DNA of 64,000 nucleotides from Entoloma clypeatum (GCA_963565915.1 OY751488.1:1-64000); one strand, 5' to 3'. Positions 32,189 through 44,751 are shown, counted from the stretch's first letter. A program made the numbers and translations. Notes: a model not told the origin generated them from the letters alone.

Positions 32189-34780
32189 TTATCGTGGGCA
32201 AGACAGGTTCTGCCGATGGAAATCACAGATCAAATCTTGAGTGTTCTGAACATTGGCTCGAGGTTCCCATGTATTCTCTTCTGGGCCATATCCTTCCCAC
32301 TGGACGAGGTACTGGATCTTTCCGCAGAACTTTCGAGAGTCTAGGATCATAGACACATGGTACTCTTCTCGTCCTTCGATGATGATCGGATCAGGGGCTA
32401 TCTCCATGAACTTAGCGGCGAACTGTGGTCCCCTGTCACTGATGATCTTCTTGATCGTGTGACTCAAACATCAGTTCTTGACGCAGTTGTGGGTCTGGTG
32501 GAACATAGACTCGTTTGCCTGCATATGTGATGCCGTTTTCCTGTTGATACCAATGAGGATTCTTCTTTAGACCCTGGGCTACTTCTGTCTCCATGCGTTT
32601 TGAACCCTTGATGCGTGTGATCCACGGATTTTCGATGGTTGTGACGTTTCCAATCTTGATGGAATCAGTTGTTTCACCCCCTTCAAAGAATTGTTCCTCC
32701 GTGAACATCTCCATTTGTACCACATCTTCTGATCCCAATCGTTTCAAGAATAGTCCCTCCTTGAGCATTTGGTCACTGTCTTGCGGTTTGAGTTCTGTTT
32801 TATACCAGGGTAAGCGTGACAGGCATTTGTCTTGCCAGGCACATGCTAATTTGAAGTCATAGTCTTGTAACTTCATCTTCCAGCGCCTTTGTCGTTGATT
32901 TAGGTCCTGAGGACAGCAGAAATACTCCAGGTTCTTGTGATCAGTTAAGATCTCAAAGCGTTCCCTGGCTTCGAGCAGATAGTGTCTCCAATCTTTCAGT
33001 GCTTCCATGACTGCCAAGAGCTCTTTGTCATATATCTCATAATTTTGTTCAGCTGCGGACATGGTCCGCGACAAGAACGCGATAGGATGCCATTTGTCGT
33101 CCTGTTTTTGAGAGAGTACAGCCCCAATTGCATAGCCCGATGCATCGGTTTCAACCCTGAACTGTCCATCTGGTTTTGGTAATGCCAAGACTGGTGCCGA
33201 TGTGATCGCCTGTATGAGACCTTCAAATGCCTTTTGTTCTGTTGGTCCCCAAGTGAACACAGTGCCGCCTGTGAGTGCAGTAAGTGGTTTCGCGATGTTT
33301 GAGTATCCTTCAATGAAGCGCCAATAGAAGTTAGCAAATCCAAGGAACTTCTGGACTTCCTTTTTTTGATGTGGGTGCTTGCCAGTTTCAGATCGTGTCC
33401 ACCTTCTCGGTTTCCATCTCGACATGTCCCTCACCAATGACATATCCCAATATGGGGCATTTCGTTACTTCCCACAAACACTTCTTTTCCTTCAGGAACA
33501 AGTCATTGTCCAATAGGATCTGCAGAATTTCTTCAGTGTTTCGCGCGAGTTCTTCCTTGGTTTTACCAATAACCACAATGTCATCCATGTAGATCACACA
33601 GATGTGTCGCCGGATCTGGTCCCGGAATAGACTAGCCATCATCTGAGAGAACGTTCCCGGGGAGTTGCAAAGGCCGAAAAACATGACCAATGGTTCAAAC
33701 AATCCTCGACTGGTAAGGAAGGCAGCCTTCCATTCATCGCCTTCTTTAATCCGGACATTCTTGTAACCCCACATGATGTCCATCTTATTGAAGTAGACTG
33801 CATCTTTCAGCACGTCCAAGAGATCGGAGATGCGAGGGAGTGGGAATTTGTCTTTGACTGTGAATTTGTTGACCATGCGGTAGTCTTGTACCAATCGTTT
33901 GGAACCATCCTTCTTGTTGATGAAGAAGCAAGGGGAGGCATAAGGGGATTTGGACGGGCGGATCTTTCCAGTTGCTAGACCCTCGTCAATGAATGCGTCC
34001 AATTCCTCTTGTTCCTTTTGTGTCATGGGATATGTGTTTCCCCCTAGTTCCTTTGGTGCGTCCGGTGTAAGTTCAATACCATGGTCCCATTCCCTTTCCT
34101 TCGGGATCTTATCAAAGTTCTCCTTCTCGAAGAGGTGAGTAAACCGATCAACATATGAGGGTCGTTTGATTGTGGGAGGTGGTGTGGGAGTGACAGCTTC
34201 CAATATAGGGTCTCCAGGCTTCCATTTCTGATCCGACTTCTTGGGTGCATCTTTGTTGCGCACCTCAACCATGCGAACCCGGTGTTTGCAACCATCAAGG
34301 TTAACCCTGAATTCCAAATGTTTGGTTCGGCATGTTGTTGGGCACTGGTTGAACGTTACAGCGCCGGTTGTCCAATTGATTGTAGGGTTGTGGTGTACCA
34401 ACCAGTCATGTCCCAAGAGCATGTCTGTTCTCCCAATGTCCAGTACCATTGCTTCCATGGTTTCCTGATGTGTTCCCAAATCCAGCTTGACTTCAGCAAG
34501 TTGGTTCGCTTTCTGTTGTCGATTTGGTGATCCATCCGCATTTAGAATTGCTATGGGTGGTATCTCTCGTGTGGGGAGGTTCTGTTTGCGTACTATTCTG
34601 GGATGGATGCATGTGCGTTCACATCCGCTATCAACCTTTTGAACTGAGCTAACAGCCTGATATCTCGTCGTTTCGGAGGTTTGTCTCCCTTCACAATCTT
34701 AGTGGACGCAGCGGCTCGCTTGGCAGGGATGACATAGGTTCTATTGTCTGCAGTCATACAAGGCAAGCAAGTCTGTTTAA
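32189..34780 (-). pseudogene. Gypsy-A pol (copy 4): protease, RT, RNase H, deleted integrase, chromodomain
   Basis: From high to low coordinates: protease region (LLGHDWLVHHNPTINW), RT with FFINKKDGSKRLVQDYRMVN, KMDIMWGYKNVRIKEGDEW and the catalytic YMDDIVVIGK near 33570-33600, then RNase H (FLGFANFYWRFIEGYSNIAK, VETDASGYAIGAVLS). The integrase has two deletions: MFESHD jumps directly to [17 protein letters not shown], which jumps to the chromodomain linker (IAPDPIIIEGREEYHVS). The Glu of the DDE triad is thus missing. A frame change near 33390-33440 further breaks it. Confidence 0.92.
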
Positions 34781-34807
34781 TAGATAAGGGTCGCGACTTA
34801 GCGTCGT

Positions 34808-35603
34808 TTAATCGGACCCTTCGGGAAAATCCTTCTCGTCGGCTTCTAAGATTGTGGTTTCATCATTCTTGGCATCTTCTTCAGACACCTTCCTAACCCT
34901 TCCGGAGTTCATCTTCAGCTTGCGGCAGTTGCGTGCAATATGGCCTTCTTGGTCGCAGTTGAAACACCTGCGACCATCTTTCTTCTTTGGAGCACTGCAG
35001 TCTTTAGCAAGGTGACTGACGCGTTGACAGTTGTAGCAACGGGCCACTCCTGCTTTGTCAATCTCCATGGCCTTGCCCTGACCACCATAAGTGGTACCTG
35101 ATCCAGTGCGCATGTTGCCGCCACCTCGGATGACCAGTGCATGTCCCTCCATCTGTCGTCCCTTGTTTCGGATCTCCTTTGCGTACTCGGAGTACGTCTT
35201 ATCCTCACTTGCCACTTGTTCAGAGATTCTGCGGTTGACGTTCTTTTCCAGGATGTATTTCCCAGTTTCTTCACCAAGGTTTGACAGCTTCAAGAGCTCT
35301 TTGAATTCGTCCAAGAATTTGTCAACAGTGCATTTTTCCTGTCTCAGGACTTCGAGTCTCGCTTTGGCAGCGACTGACTTGTTGGCGACAGAGAATCATA
35401 TTGCGATGTCCTCTGAGAATCCTAGCCAGGTGATGTTCTCGTTGTCAACAGCAAGAGCATCTAACTTGTTACTGGCCCAGTGCCTGCCGGACCCTTCCAT
35501 CATGTGGGATAGCACCGCAAGAATCTTCTGATCGTCTGTGAGGCTCTTCTGGAACCTGATGTATAGTTTGGTGGCTTTCCACCACTCGTCAAAGGTCACA
35601 TAC
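34808..35603 (-). pseudogene. Gypsy-A gag (copy 4), N-terminus lost
   Basis: Gag with the capsid-like segment VTFDEWWKATKLYIRFQKSL at the upstream end, an in-frame TGA near 35396 (IAI-stop-FSVANKSV) and two CCHC knuckles (CYNCQRVSHLAKDC and CFNCDQEGHIARNC) followed by an acidic tail ending DFPEGSD. Zinc knuckles bind the element RNA in related Gags. The coding sequence is cut at 35603 by the KDZ terminal repeat. Confidence 0.88.
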
Positions 35604-35708
35604 TCAACCTACACTGTATTGTAATATACGGTCTAGCGAACGCATACACTGTATGGTAAATTACGGAAGCAGCAAATTCGCTAGAGCACCAGCAAATTCG
35701 CCACGGCG
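35604..35708 (+). repeat. KDZ left terminal inverted repeat (105 bp)
   Basis: Matches the reverse complement of 49010-49114 with about three differences by eye, each compatible with CpG decay (for example AGCAAATTCG against AGCGAATTCG). It contains two imperfect direct copies of a 22-bp word starting TACACTGTAT (35610 and 35646). Confidence 0.93.
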
Positions 35709-35840
35709 AACAGCGACAGAATGAATGCAGCCGGCGACAAACTCAATGCAGCCGGCGACAAACTCAATGCATCCGGCGACAAACTCAATGCAGCCGGCAA
35801 CAACAATTCAATGTGGTTCAATATGGCCGGCGACAACCAA
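35709..35840. repeat. KDZ left subterminal repeats
   Basis: Four tandem copies of a roughly 21-bp unit around AATGCAGCCGGCGACAAACT, then degenerate copies. The inverted form of the same unit (GTCGCCGGCTGCATTGA) is tandemly arranged at the right end. Such subterminal arrays are the usual kind of transposase-binding site. Confidence 0.8.
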
Positions 35841-35931
35841 GGCTCATTTTATTGTAGAGAAGAAGGGTAGACATCTGTATATAGTATAATGTAATAACAA
35901 TGGTACCCCGCTATAGGCATATCACTCTGCA

Positions 35932-38179
35932 CCCTCGCTCTCCGATGACCCAGTATCACTCGAACTGCCAGGGACACGCACATCAGCTAAATCTTCAGCG
36001 GTCCAAGGGCGGCGTTGGAATTGAGCCCCAGGGGCATGGGCAAAGAGCCCCGGCGAACGAATGAGAGGGGGGGGTCCAGTTGGCTCACTATCAGAGACAT
36101 CGGAGTCGACACCTTCAAGTGCGCTGGCGACGTTGGCGGCAGTAGGTGCGTTGGTGATGGATCCACTGCTGTCGCTGTCGTTGTCAGTTTCGCCGTCAGT
36201 TTCGCCATCAGTTTCGCCGTCAGGTTCGCCGTCGCCGTGATTGTCGCCATCACTGTCGCCGTTATGGGTGCCGTCAGTTTCGTTGCTGCCATCAGCCTCG
36301 TTGTCGGCTTCATCGGAATCCTCAAGAGCCGCCAGTGCATTGTCAAATAGTGTTGACGGTGGGGTCCGCTCTGGTCATCCTCTATGTCACTCTCCTCCTC
36401 CTCTAGGACGTTCATGACAACGTCCAGAGTCTGATGATAGATTGCGGCGGAAGGAGTGACCGGGAAATCAATGGACAGTGAACGCCTTATTGGCGCAACA
36501 GGCTTCGGCGAAGGGTGGCACGGTGAAGACAGCGAAGATGGCGAAGATGGCGAAGGTTTGGACGGCGAAGGGTCGGCCGGCGAATGTTGGGATGGTGAGT
36601 CGGTGTCACTCATATCCTCCAGTGTCTGCATGACAAGGTGGAGAGGAATATCACCCGCAGAGGTCGCTTGTTCATCACTGATATCGCCCATGATAATGTC
36701 GACAACCTCCTCGTGATCGGCGACAGGTGATGTGGAGGTGGCCGGAGTTTGAGTTGGGGGTGACCTGGGGATTGGAGTGAAAATCAGTGAGTCACACTCG
36801 GCATCGAGAGCGGTGAGGGAAGGGGCAGGAAGAAAAGCAGCAGCGGAGTTGTCACCTGCCCCATGTGGCAGGTTGTCTGCCGGCGTGGCCGTGTGGGCTC
36901 GGCGAAGTGGGTACTCTCTGAAATGGTGGGGAATATCGAGGGTGCCGAGGTCGGTGATGAGAGATGGCGAGGCATTGGAATGGCGACCAATCATGTCCGA
37001 AAAGGGGGCCATCAGAGTCGTTACCTGCAAAACCGCCATCGGCTAGGGACTCGCCACACCCAGAATGCGGCAGCTGGTACTGGTTTTCTGCTGCTCTCAC
37101 CAGCTTCCTGATGTCGTCAACTTCGAGATCGACGCCCCAGGTCCACTTCAGGCTGGGGTGCTGCTGGTATCGGTCGCGTTCAGCCGCTGCAGTCTCCTGG
37201 ATCATGGTGGCCAGATCCTGGAGGGTGACTTTCTTGCTCCTCGGCCTACCTTTCCGTTGCGTTTGAGCGGTGGTTGATTTGCACATCGGCCGTGAGGATG
37301 AGGGTTGGGGAGTGGCCGCCGGCAAACCGGCGCGATTGCCAATGGTTGCCGATGGCTGATATGGTGGTCCTGCAATGTGTCCCCTTGCGGGTTCCAGGGA
37401 TTCAAGAGTCATGGCGTGCTCATAGAGCATGTTGAAACCACTAGCACGACGGATGGCCAAGTGCAACACATTCGCCGACGCTGTTTCCTGAGTATGAAGC
37501 CTGTTCGCCACCGCTTGGAGTTGGTGAGAGGTGTCAAGGGCCACGGCGCGGTACCCCGCCGCTGCCTGAGAGTTCAGAGAGATATGGGGAGGGGGAATTG
37601 ATGGATAGTCGGCAAGAGAGTGACCGGCGAATGGACCAGCGAATGGACCGGCGACAGTCTCGCCGCCCGGCGGGTGACCAAGCACGCCGTGGTGGACTTC
37701 GAGACACTGGGTGAGTGTGTCGACATCCAAAATCTGCTGGGGGTGCTCTGGGTGGTTCCACCAGTCGAGGTGGTAGTGCGGCACAATGCCAAATTCTTGC
37801 GTCGGGTGGGAGCTCCCATCAAGCACGGCTGACCAAGGAAAATGGGGATGAGCGTCGTTTCCATATCCACCCAGATCGGTGAACGACAGTGTGCGAGTGA
37901 TGATTGGAATGTCTATTGGCACTCCAGCACTTGCCGCCAGGCCAACAAAGCGCATCGACACGGCCTATGATATGTGAGTATACAGATTATTTAATCGGCA
38001 CATCAGCTTACCAATTCCGAGGCAAGTATATCCTTCATCCACCCATGCTGATTTGCCGGCGCCCGCTGGATACCGAGCAAAGCGGCACGGAAGCGTGACT
38101 CACAGTATGCAACTACTGTATTTGGATCGGGACGAGGAGGAGCAGTCATAAACGAAGTTGAGGTGGAGGAAGAGGGCAT
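35932..38179 (-). CDS. KDZ accessory gene A, function unknown, acidic C-terminus
   Basis: Exon 1 (38012-38179) starts MPSSSTSTSFMTAPPRPD. A clean 47-bp GT-AG intron (37965-38011) leads to a long exon with VSMRFVGLAASAGVPIDIPI and VPHYHLDWWNHPEH. A second intron is likely near 36930-37038. The C-terminal part is Ser/Pro-rich, then very acidic with DGET repeats (near 36200), ending SSSDTGSSESEGAE at the stop 35932-35934. Getting from the Pro/Ser part to the acidic part needs a one-base shift at a CCCC run near 36360, so the gene may be mutated, or a splice is missed. It includes FAG residues encoded by the element's TTCGCCGG motif. No domain recognised. Confidence 0.6.
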
Positions 38180-38316
38180 TGTAGTTGCAATAGACTGTGG
38201 GTGAGAAGAAGATGGCGGTAAATGTGACAGATAACAATGTGCTTATGCCATGTGTCACATCGTTACACATTACATGCATGTTTTTTTTCCTTATTTTATG
38301 TGTAAATGTGAAAACA

Positions 38317-41300
38317 CTACTCAATTATCCGCACATATGACCTTGTAGTACCCGCAAATTCATCTTCAGCATCTGTCACAAGGATCTGCCACATCGCCGC
38401 CTTTCTCGCTGCATGTGCCATGAGTCCCGGCGAAGCGGCGACTTGTCGCCGGCCGTCCCAAATGTCCCGTTGATGGATAAAATATCGGGTCGTCCAACCC
38501 ATCTCATATTGGACAAGGATGACTTCCTCCTCCCAGCGGTGGCTTCGTGCTCGTGCATGTAACCAATGAACACATTGGACTAAAAGGCGATCAGAAGATC
38601 CACGGCAACAATACACGGCGACTAACATTCTAGCACGGCCGCCGGCGATGTAGGATTGATACCCAGTTGCATCTGCCATATCCAGGACAGGCGTAGAGTT
38701 GTTGAACCCTGGATGTTGGGATCCAGAACAGCCGTGCTGCACTTCAGGTCGTCTCGGCTTAAAACCCGAAATCTCACCATGACGTCCAGCGAAGCTTGCA
38801 GCCAGCCGAGGGCCACCCTGCATCGTGTATATACTCGAGAATGGAAAGAAATCTGCTGATTGAGCTTGATGATCGCGGCTCGAGCTCGAGTTTTGACACT
38901 TTTCCGGGGTGCTACTCGGATGACATGGGAGTAGTGAAAGGATTTGTCGGCGATGATGGTGCGAAGTGCATTGAGATGCCGTGTGGCCTGCCTTGTTTGC
39001 TCGGCCACCTCTACAGCACAGTGAGCTTGATTGCGACCAGACGCAGTGGAAGGCAAGACAAGTGGCCGGTGTTCATGTGGGAGGTTGCCGGTGACAGTAT
39101 AGCGGCTGGGGACGTCGCCGTCGTCATCGCTCTCGCCTTCATGCTCATCATCATCAAGATCGTCAAAGGCTGTTGGATCATCTGATGTTGATGTATCTGG
39201 TGCCACTGTTCCCAGCACCCCAACCTGCTGTTGCAATGTATCGAGCACAGTCAGCTGGGATGTGAGATTATCTTGAAGGTGTTCAATCTGTTTTGCATCT
39301 TCAGGCCGAGGGTTCTTTTTCCAATGCCGGAGACGGTCCTCTAACTCAATCCTGCCCAGAAATCAGAAGGATTACAAGTGAGTGACACATAAAACACGCA
39401 CTGTTTCTCCTCGATATTGAGGGCCATTCTTATCCATTCTTCCACCGGGGTGTGCACCTCACTTGGCATTATATTGACAGGCTCCTCGGGCTCGGTTGTA
39501 TGAGTACATAGAATATCCATTGCCGTGACATCGGCGAGGCGACGTGCTTCAGCAGCTTTAATTTCTGTCTCCCAGTTGTTCACATGATCATGGGTGATTG
39601 CCGTCGTCATCTTAACGAAGTAGTCCGTCGTGGCATGAGACATTGATCTCGCCTGGACGTGTCGCCGGCACAAGACATGTACTGAGACCGGCGAAATGGC
39701 GAACATGTACCGGCGAAAGGATGGTAACCGGCGAAAGGAAGGACGGCGAAAGGAAGGATCGGCGAAAGGGAGGATCGGCGAAACAATGTCGGCGAAAGGA
39801 TGTCACCAGCGAAAGGAAGGACCGGCGAAAGGGATGATCGGCGAAAGAATTTCGGTGAAAGGATATCAGGGAAGAAATCGTCAGGGAAACAAGAAAGGGA
39901 TGATTGTGGAATACTTACCCATGTTCAACATCTTCTTGTGATTTGAGTCTGTTGCATGGTCATCAATGGTTTCGGCCCTATTTGCCAGTGTAGCCGTCTG
40001 TACTGTTGTTGTAATGACGTTCAAATTTGACCACAGAGTCTCGAGGATTTCACCGGCGGTGACGGCGCCAGGAATGAAGGACGTGGCATACCGGAAAAAA
40101 CATTCTTCCTTGTGGCCATGTACATGAAAGAGGCCGATAGCCCGGTCAAGCACCAGGCCAGGGGGGAGGAGGTGACCAATGCGGTCATAAAGGTAGACAA
40201 AGTATTGACAGACGATGTCGTAGATGATCATGATGATCTGTTCCACATCCACATTGCCATACTTGATACCCATAAGAAGAACCCAGTCAGCATTTTTTTG
40301 GCCCTCACCCTTGAACAGATTGGCAATCGTGTTGGGGACAAAACACCCATGCCGTGCACAGGCAACGGCGACGATGCCAGTGATGTCGCATGCCTTGGAG
40401 CCAAGCATAGCAAGCTCAATGGCACGAAACTGGTTCTCACATGGTGCCTTCTAGAAATCAATTTTTCAGCATCTCTGGGCTGTATAACAATGCAGAAACT
40501 TTCATACTGTGAGACGCTCTATGGCGGTTTTCAGGAATCCGAGATAGTCTTCATGCTTTGACATCATACCAGCACCCTCATCCAGCCACACCTCGCCGGA
40601 GGTTTTTTGCCAAACATGGTTGGCCTTGAAGTTGCCGTCGGCGACAAAAGACCAATTGTACACCCACCTGTGCATTTGATTCACCAAGGAACACGATATC
40701 GGGATGATGCACCTACCGTCGTGGATCCTCTTTCCAGTGTTCTGGGAGATTGATTCCTGGTTGGGGACATGCTGGACAGAAGTTGCCAAATTCGGCGGGT
40801 GCCGTCTGTTCGCCGGTCGCCGTTCTGTGGCCATGACCAGCCCACTTCTTCTTCTTCAACCAGCGCCAGATGCGCGACAGCCGAAGCAGTTCTTGATAGA
40901 GGTTGGGTGCCTTCAGAGGTGCCATGGGAAATGTGAGCCGACGAATCTTTTGAAAGTATTGGTATGCTGTGGCCTTGCACTCGAGGTTCGAAAGGCGGAA
41001 ATCATCCAGAACAGCGACAGAGAACAGAGTTCTGTACCGGATGAAGGTTGTTGGCACCAGGCGACAGTGCATCAGGTCACCGTGAACACTCTCCTGGCCT
41101 TGGCACTGACAGGTAACCAGCGCAAGATGATGGATCCCATTAGGGTGAAAAACATGCACATAGTGGTTGAGCAATGAGTCATGCTGGGGTATGGTGGGGA
41201 TGGAACTAGTGTGTGCCTCGGCGGCAGCTGAATCGCTGGCCGTTGAGTTGTCGGCGAAGGGCGCCGCCTTCAGGGGATTCTCGGCGAGATATCCGTGGCA

Positions 41301-42228
41301 TGGCATCAAGTTGCCGTCCTCATCGTCATCCTCGCCGAGTTCGGTACTTGGGTAGTCAGTATCATCATCGTCCACCCCATCGGCAGTAGGACCGGCGAAG
41401 GTAGTGTCACCGGCAAATGTAGTGTCACCGGCGAATGCATTCCCACCGGCGAATGCATATGCATCGTCATCGGCGAAGTTAGTCATTCTCACCGGCGAAG
41501 GTTGTCACCGTGAGTCGATGCTGTTCCTTCTCATCTTGCTGGATCTGAAGTTCTTCCAAGAATGTGACTTGCCATTCCAATGATGGGCAGAGGTCTGTGT
41601 CCAGATGATGCGGAACAAGAATGTATGTACCGACCTCCCACAAAGCGGCACGGCGAAAGAAACTACCAGTCCAACACTCAATGCGGTGCAACGGGTCATG
41701 TCGATGAGCATGACGCATGCACCCACGACAGAGTAAAGGTGTTATGGTACAATCTATGCACCTCCACACAGCTCTTTTCTCACCAGTGCATGTCTGGCAG
41801 TATCCACCAGCCGGCAAAGCTTCTCGGGAGAGTAGTGCGGCCAACAAGGAATCGGCACGATGGACAAATTCTTGCATCCAGTAGTGTTGCTTTACCATGC
41901 CTGTTAGTAATTATACTCGAGATCATTTATTAGCTGGTACCTTGTTTCTATTTGGATTCATGTCATCGCTCGCCAATCCTTCCCATCCAGCATCACCAAA
42001 AGGGCCATCTGGAGGGATCGCAACACTGACAGGCTCAGTGCTTGGACCTGCCTCGTCATCTGATTGTAGATTGGAATTGGTGGGCGGGTATAGTGGGACA
42101 TCAACATCTCGGGTAATTAGTCCTTGTCGAGTCGATACAGTCACCTTCTTTACTGTAACCACCTGATAATCCTCATCCTCATCATATACATGAATTCTCT
42201 TCTGTCGCTTTGATCGTCGGCTCGACAT
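38317..42228 (-). CDS. KDZ transposase, about eight exons, apparently intact
   Basis: Catalyses excision and insertion of the element; KDZ transposases have an RNase H-fold DDE core. The N-terminus is MSSRRSKRQKRIHVYDEDED. Exon 2 has the cysteine cluster typical of KDZ proteins (CQTCTGEKRAVWRCIDC, CRGCMRHAHRHDPLH). Later exons hold HPNGIHHLALVTCQCQG, NFCPACPQPGINLP, FVADGNFKANHV, ACARHGCFVPNTIANLF, YDIVCQYFVYLYDR, GLFHVHGHKEECFFRYA and GEILETLWSNLNVI, ending QCVHWLHARARSHRWEE. Likely catalytic acids are the Asp in ADGNF, the Asp in YDIVCQ and a Glu in GEILE (inference from the family). Introns placed by GT-AG and frame: 41890-41940, 40678-40716, 40451-40507, 39682-39918, 39352-39401, 38580-38636. 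The exon 2/3 junction (41.2-41.5 kb) is uncertain. No stop or frameshift is needed otherwise. Confidence 0.9.
39682..39918 (-). other. Transposase intron made of TTCGCCGG repeats
   Basis: A 237-bp intron, GTAAGT donor and TCTCAG acceptor on the minus strand; neighbouring introns are 39-57 bp. It is filled with about ten copies of TTCGCCGG/TTTCGCCG words. Its acceptor end and the following exon are duplicated in inverted orientation near 48480-48643. Confidence 0.8.
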
Positions 42229-42482
42229 TGAAAGGTTGGGGAGGATTGGTTCATGAGAGAGGATTGGTTCAAACGGGCAAAAATGCGACGGCGCATGGTG
42301 AACACATGCCCACAATGATCTCCGCGTGTTCACTTGTCCCTGCAAAAGCTTGTCTTCTATCATTTTTGTACATCATCAATGATCAAAGTATTAAACATGT
42401 GTTCACGAAAATCACTAAAGCAATATATGTCCAATGGGTTCCATCAAGGATGTTTCTTGAATAATTCCACGTCCCACCACCC
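42229..42482. promoter_or_regulatory. Divergent promoter region between KDZ transposase and gene C
   Basis: 254 bp separate the start codons of two genes transcribed away from each other. No clear TATA box. It holds the AT-rich stretch AAGCAATATATGTCC (about 42418-42432). A shared promoter is inferred from geometry only. Confidence 0.45.
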
Positions 42483-44584
42483 ATGTCCGACTTTGTGCCA
42501 CAAAGGAAGCCTCGAGCCGACTGTCAGTACACGGCAGAGGAGCGAGCCACCTTTCAACATTTCAAGCATGAGTACCGCTCTGCAACATCCTCAGCAGCAC
42601 GCCGCGAGATCGTAACTTCAATCTTGCTCCCACTGCTCAACTACTGGACACAGAATGGGGATGTTCCAATAGAACCAAAGGAAGTGAAGGAGCGGACTGA
42701 GGTATGAGTTGGACTATATATGTGTGTTGCAGGATTAATTAACCATAGTACAGAGACTTGCAAAGTGGCTCCGGAACAACTGGAGACCATTTGTGACCAC
42801 AAGGGGGCAACATGATTGCAAGGTGAGTAGACTGGAGGTTGTGTGGCAGGTGAAGGGGAATGAGGTAAAGGAGGAAATGAAGAGGATGCTTGGTGTGGAG
42901 AATCTGAATCTTGCACTCCGAGCACATTTTGGACAGAGGTTGAGTGCCGCAAAAAATATTTATGAAGCCATGGATGCCGAGGGTAAGAAGGAAATCCAAA
43001 TTCTAGTGGACCAGCATCAGGAACAAGGTAATCCTCCTGAGGTACAGCGCTGGTAAGTCTTCGCTGATTGCAGTGTACACACCTAACCACGACAACAGGC
43101 TAGCAAAGTCCAAGGCAACCCCGAGAGTGGAGGATTTCTCCACAAAGTGTTGGCGTGAGATGGGTGTAGTGACAATGACATTCTATGGGTACCCGAGAGA
43201 GGATGGGAAATACAGAATAATGTGGTGCGTCATGTTCGCCGGTCGGCGACAGTTTACAAAACTGGCTAACTGGCTAAAGTCATGAGGACTCAGCGGGACT
43301 GATGGGTAAAAAGGCACCGTCATTTGTGGAGAGCAAGGCCACCATGGTGAATGAGATGTGCCGTTTTTTTGGGGAGTATGTTAAGGGCCTCAAACATGTG
43401 CCGGATGCTGGAAGACTGACTCCGGCGAATGCTCCGGCGAATATTGCGGCGAATACTCCGGCGAATGGAAGACTGACTCTGGCGAATGGAAGACTGATGC
43501 CAGCAAATGACAGACTGACTCCGGCGAATGCAACTGATCAGCTGGCCGTCGCGGCGACAATAGCCCTTTCGCCGAATGGGTTTCCCCTCGTTCCCGATGT
43601 CTCTTTTGGAACAATGACCAAGGGTCAGCTTGAGCACTTACTACGCGAGTTCTTGTCCAAACACTACTGTAAGCGAGTTTGTTCTCAATCGAGTGCTGCT
43701 GATTGGAAGTATGACAGCTCTTGCGTCGGCTGGCCGTACTAACCATGTGCCATTTGGGACTCTGGCAGCTAACACGCGACTCTTGGTGGCAGCTGAATAC
43801 CTCCCACAGGGGTTCACTATCAAGGATCCACGAAACCTGCACAAGAAGGAGATCGAGGCCTTTTTTGAACACGTCAAATCAAGGCAGGATCGACATGGTG
43901 CAGGCAAGGCATTTCGCTTCAAGAAGATTGTCGACAAGGACAGACACGAGGTGGAAAGCCAATACCCCATACTAGCAGAAGCTCAAAGGGGACGGCGAAG
44001 GCAGAGCCGATCAGCAAGGAATGGCCTGCTTGCTGTCCCAGATCAGCGCCATCGCAATAGCGTCTCACAGGGGAGCGGAAGTCATCGCGCGTCTGATACA
44101 GAATGGCCCAGTGGAAGTGAGGGGACGGCAAGCAGTCATATAACCACCGGCGACATTCGCCGTGTTCGCCCCATTGTCGCTGAGGGCAACTTCGCTGATG
44201 ATCCATTCGCCGTCAGGAATGTCACCGAAGAAAGGTTCGCCGGTGATGTCGCCGAAGGACCTTTCGCCGAAGAACATTTTACCAAAGGTGTCGCCAGTGA
44301 CGGATATGTGACTGTAGGTCAAATGCAAATGAATGAACTCGTTCTACAGGGCATGATGGTCACGGCGCCGATCAATGGCCCACTGGATGGTGACCCACAG
44401 TATAGTGTCCCAGCCTCTGCCGTACGAGCTTTGATGTTGAATCGAGCAAACGACTCAGTGATTGATCCAACATTGATTACACCAAATGGTAGGATATTCA
44501 TGTTTCTGATTTTGAATTATCCCCATGCTAATAACTGATTCAGATCACTCAAATGGCCTTCGCCGTTCCAAACGACAAAAGTAG
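42483..44584 (+). CDS. KDZ accessory gene C, function unknown
   Basis: Exon 1 (42483-42701) begins MSDFVPQRKPRADCQYTAEE. Exon 2 (42754-43052) has RLAKWLRNNWRPFVT and QRLSAAKNIYEAMDAEGKKE. Exon 3 starts at 43099 (TKCWREMGVVTMTFYGYP). One junction near 43.23-43.29 kb is uncertain. The next exon (MGKKAPSFVESK, FFGEYVKGLKHVPDAG) splices near 43671-43730 into LASAGRTNHVPFGTLAANTR, IKDPRNLHKKEIEAFF and AFRFKKIV. A final 55-bp intron (44489-44543) gives a short basic tail ending LRRSKRQK. The pattern resembles expanded, transposon-linked agaricomycete proteins that I cannot name. Exon 5 encodes several FAD/FAG/FAE motifs from the TTCGCC word. Basic tail and context allow a nuclear role, which is inference. 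Confidence 0.7.
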
Positions 44585-44751
44585 TATTGCCTTTCATACA
44601 ATACATACATGACAAGCAATAAGAAAATCGTAAAACAAATGAAAGCGAGTTGAATGGATATGTGAATAAAAAATAAAAAATTCGCCGGCTGTGTTCACGC
44701 GCGAGACCGCTTTCCCCTAGTCGTGCTGCTGTCATCCCCACCCTTGCGCTT

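Larger units (their letters stand above)
31242..35603 (-). mobile_element. Gypsy-A copy 4 (minus strand), most complete interior, 5' end lost
   Basis: Reading the minus strand: partial gag, protease, RT, RNase H, a twice-deleted integrase, a chromodomain, the third ORF and a 407-bp LTR. The 5' LTR and gag start are missing because the KDZ element begins at 35604. It is the only copy here with a complete RT domain. Confidence 0.93.

Noticed and set aside
39643..39941. Lys/Arg-rich ORFs (ERKDRRKG type) on the plus strand, and their partner at 48224-48592 minus
   Set aside because: They are the CCGGCGAAAGG motif array read in one frame, inside an intron and a subterminal region.
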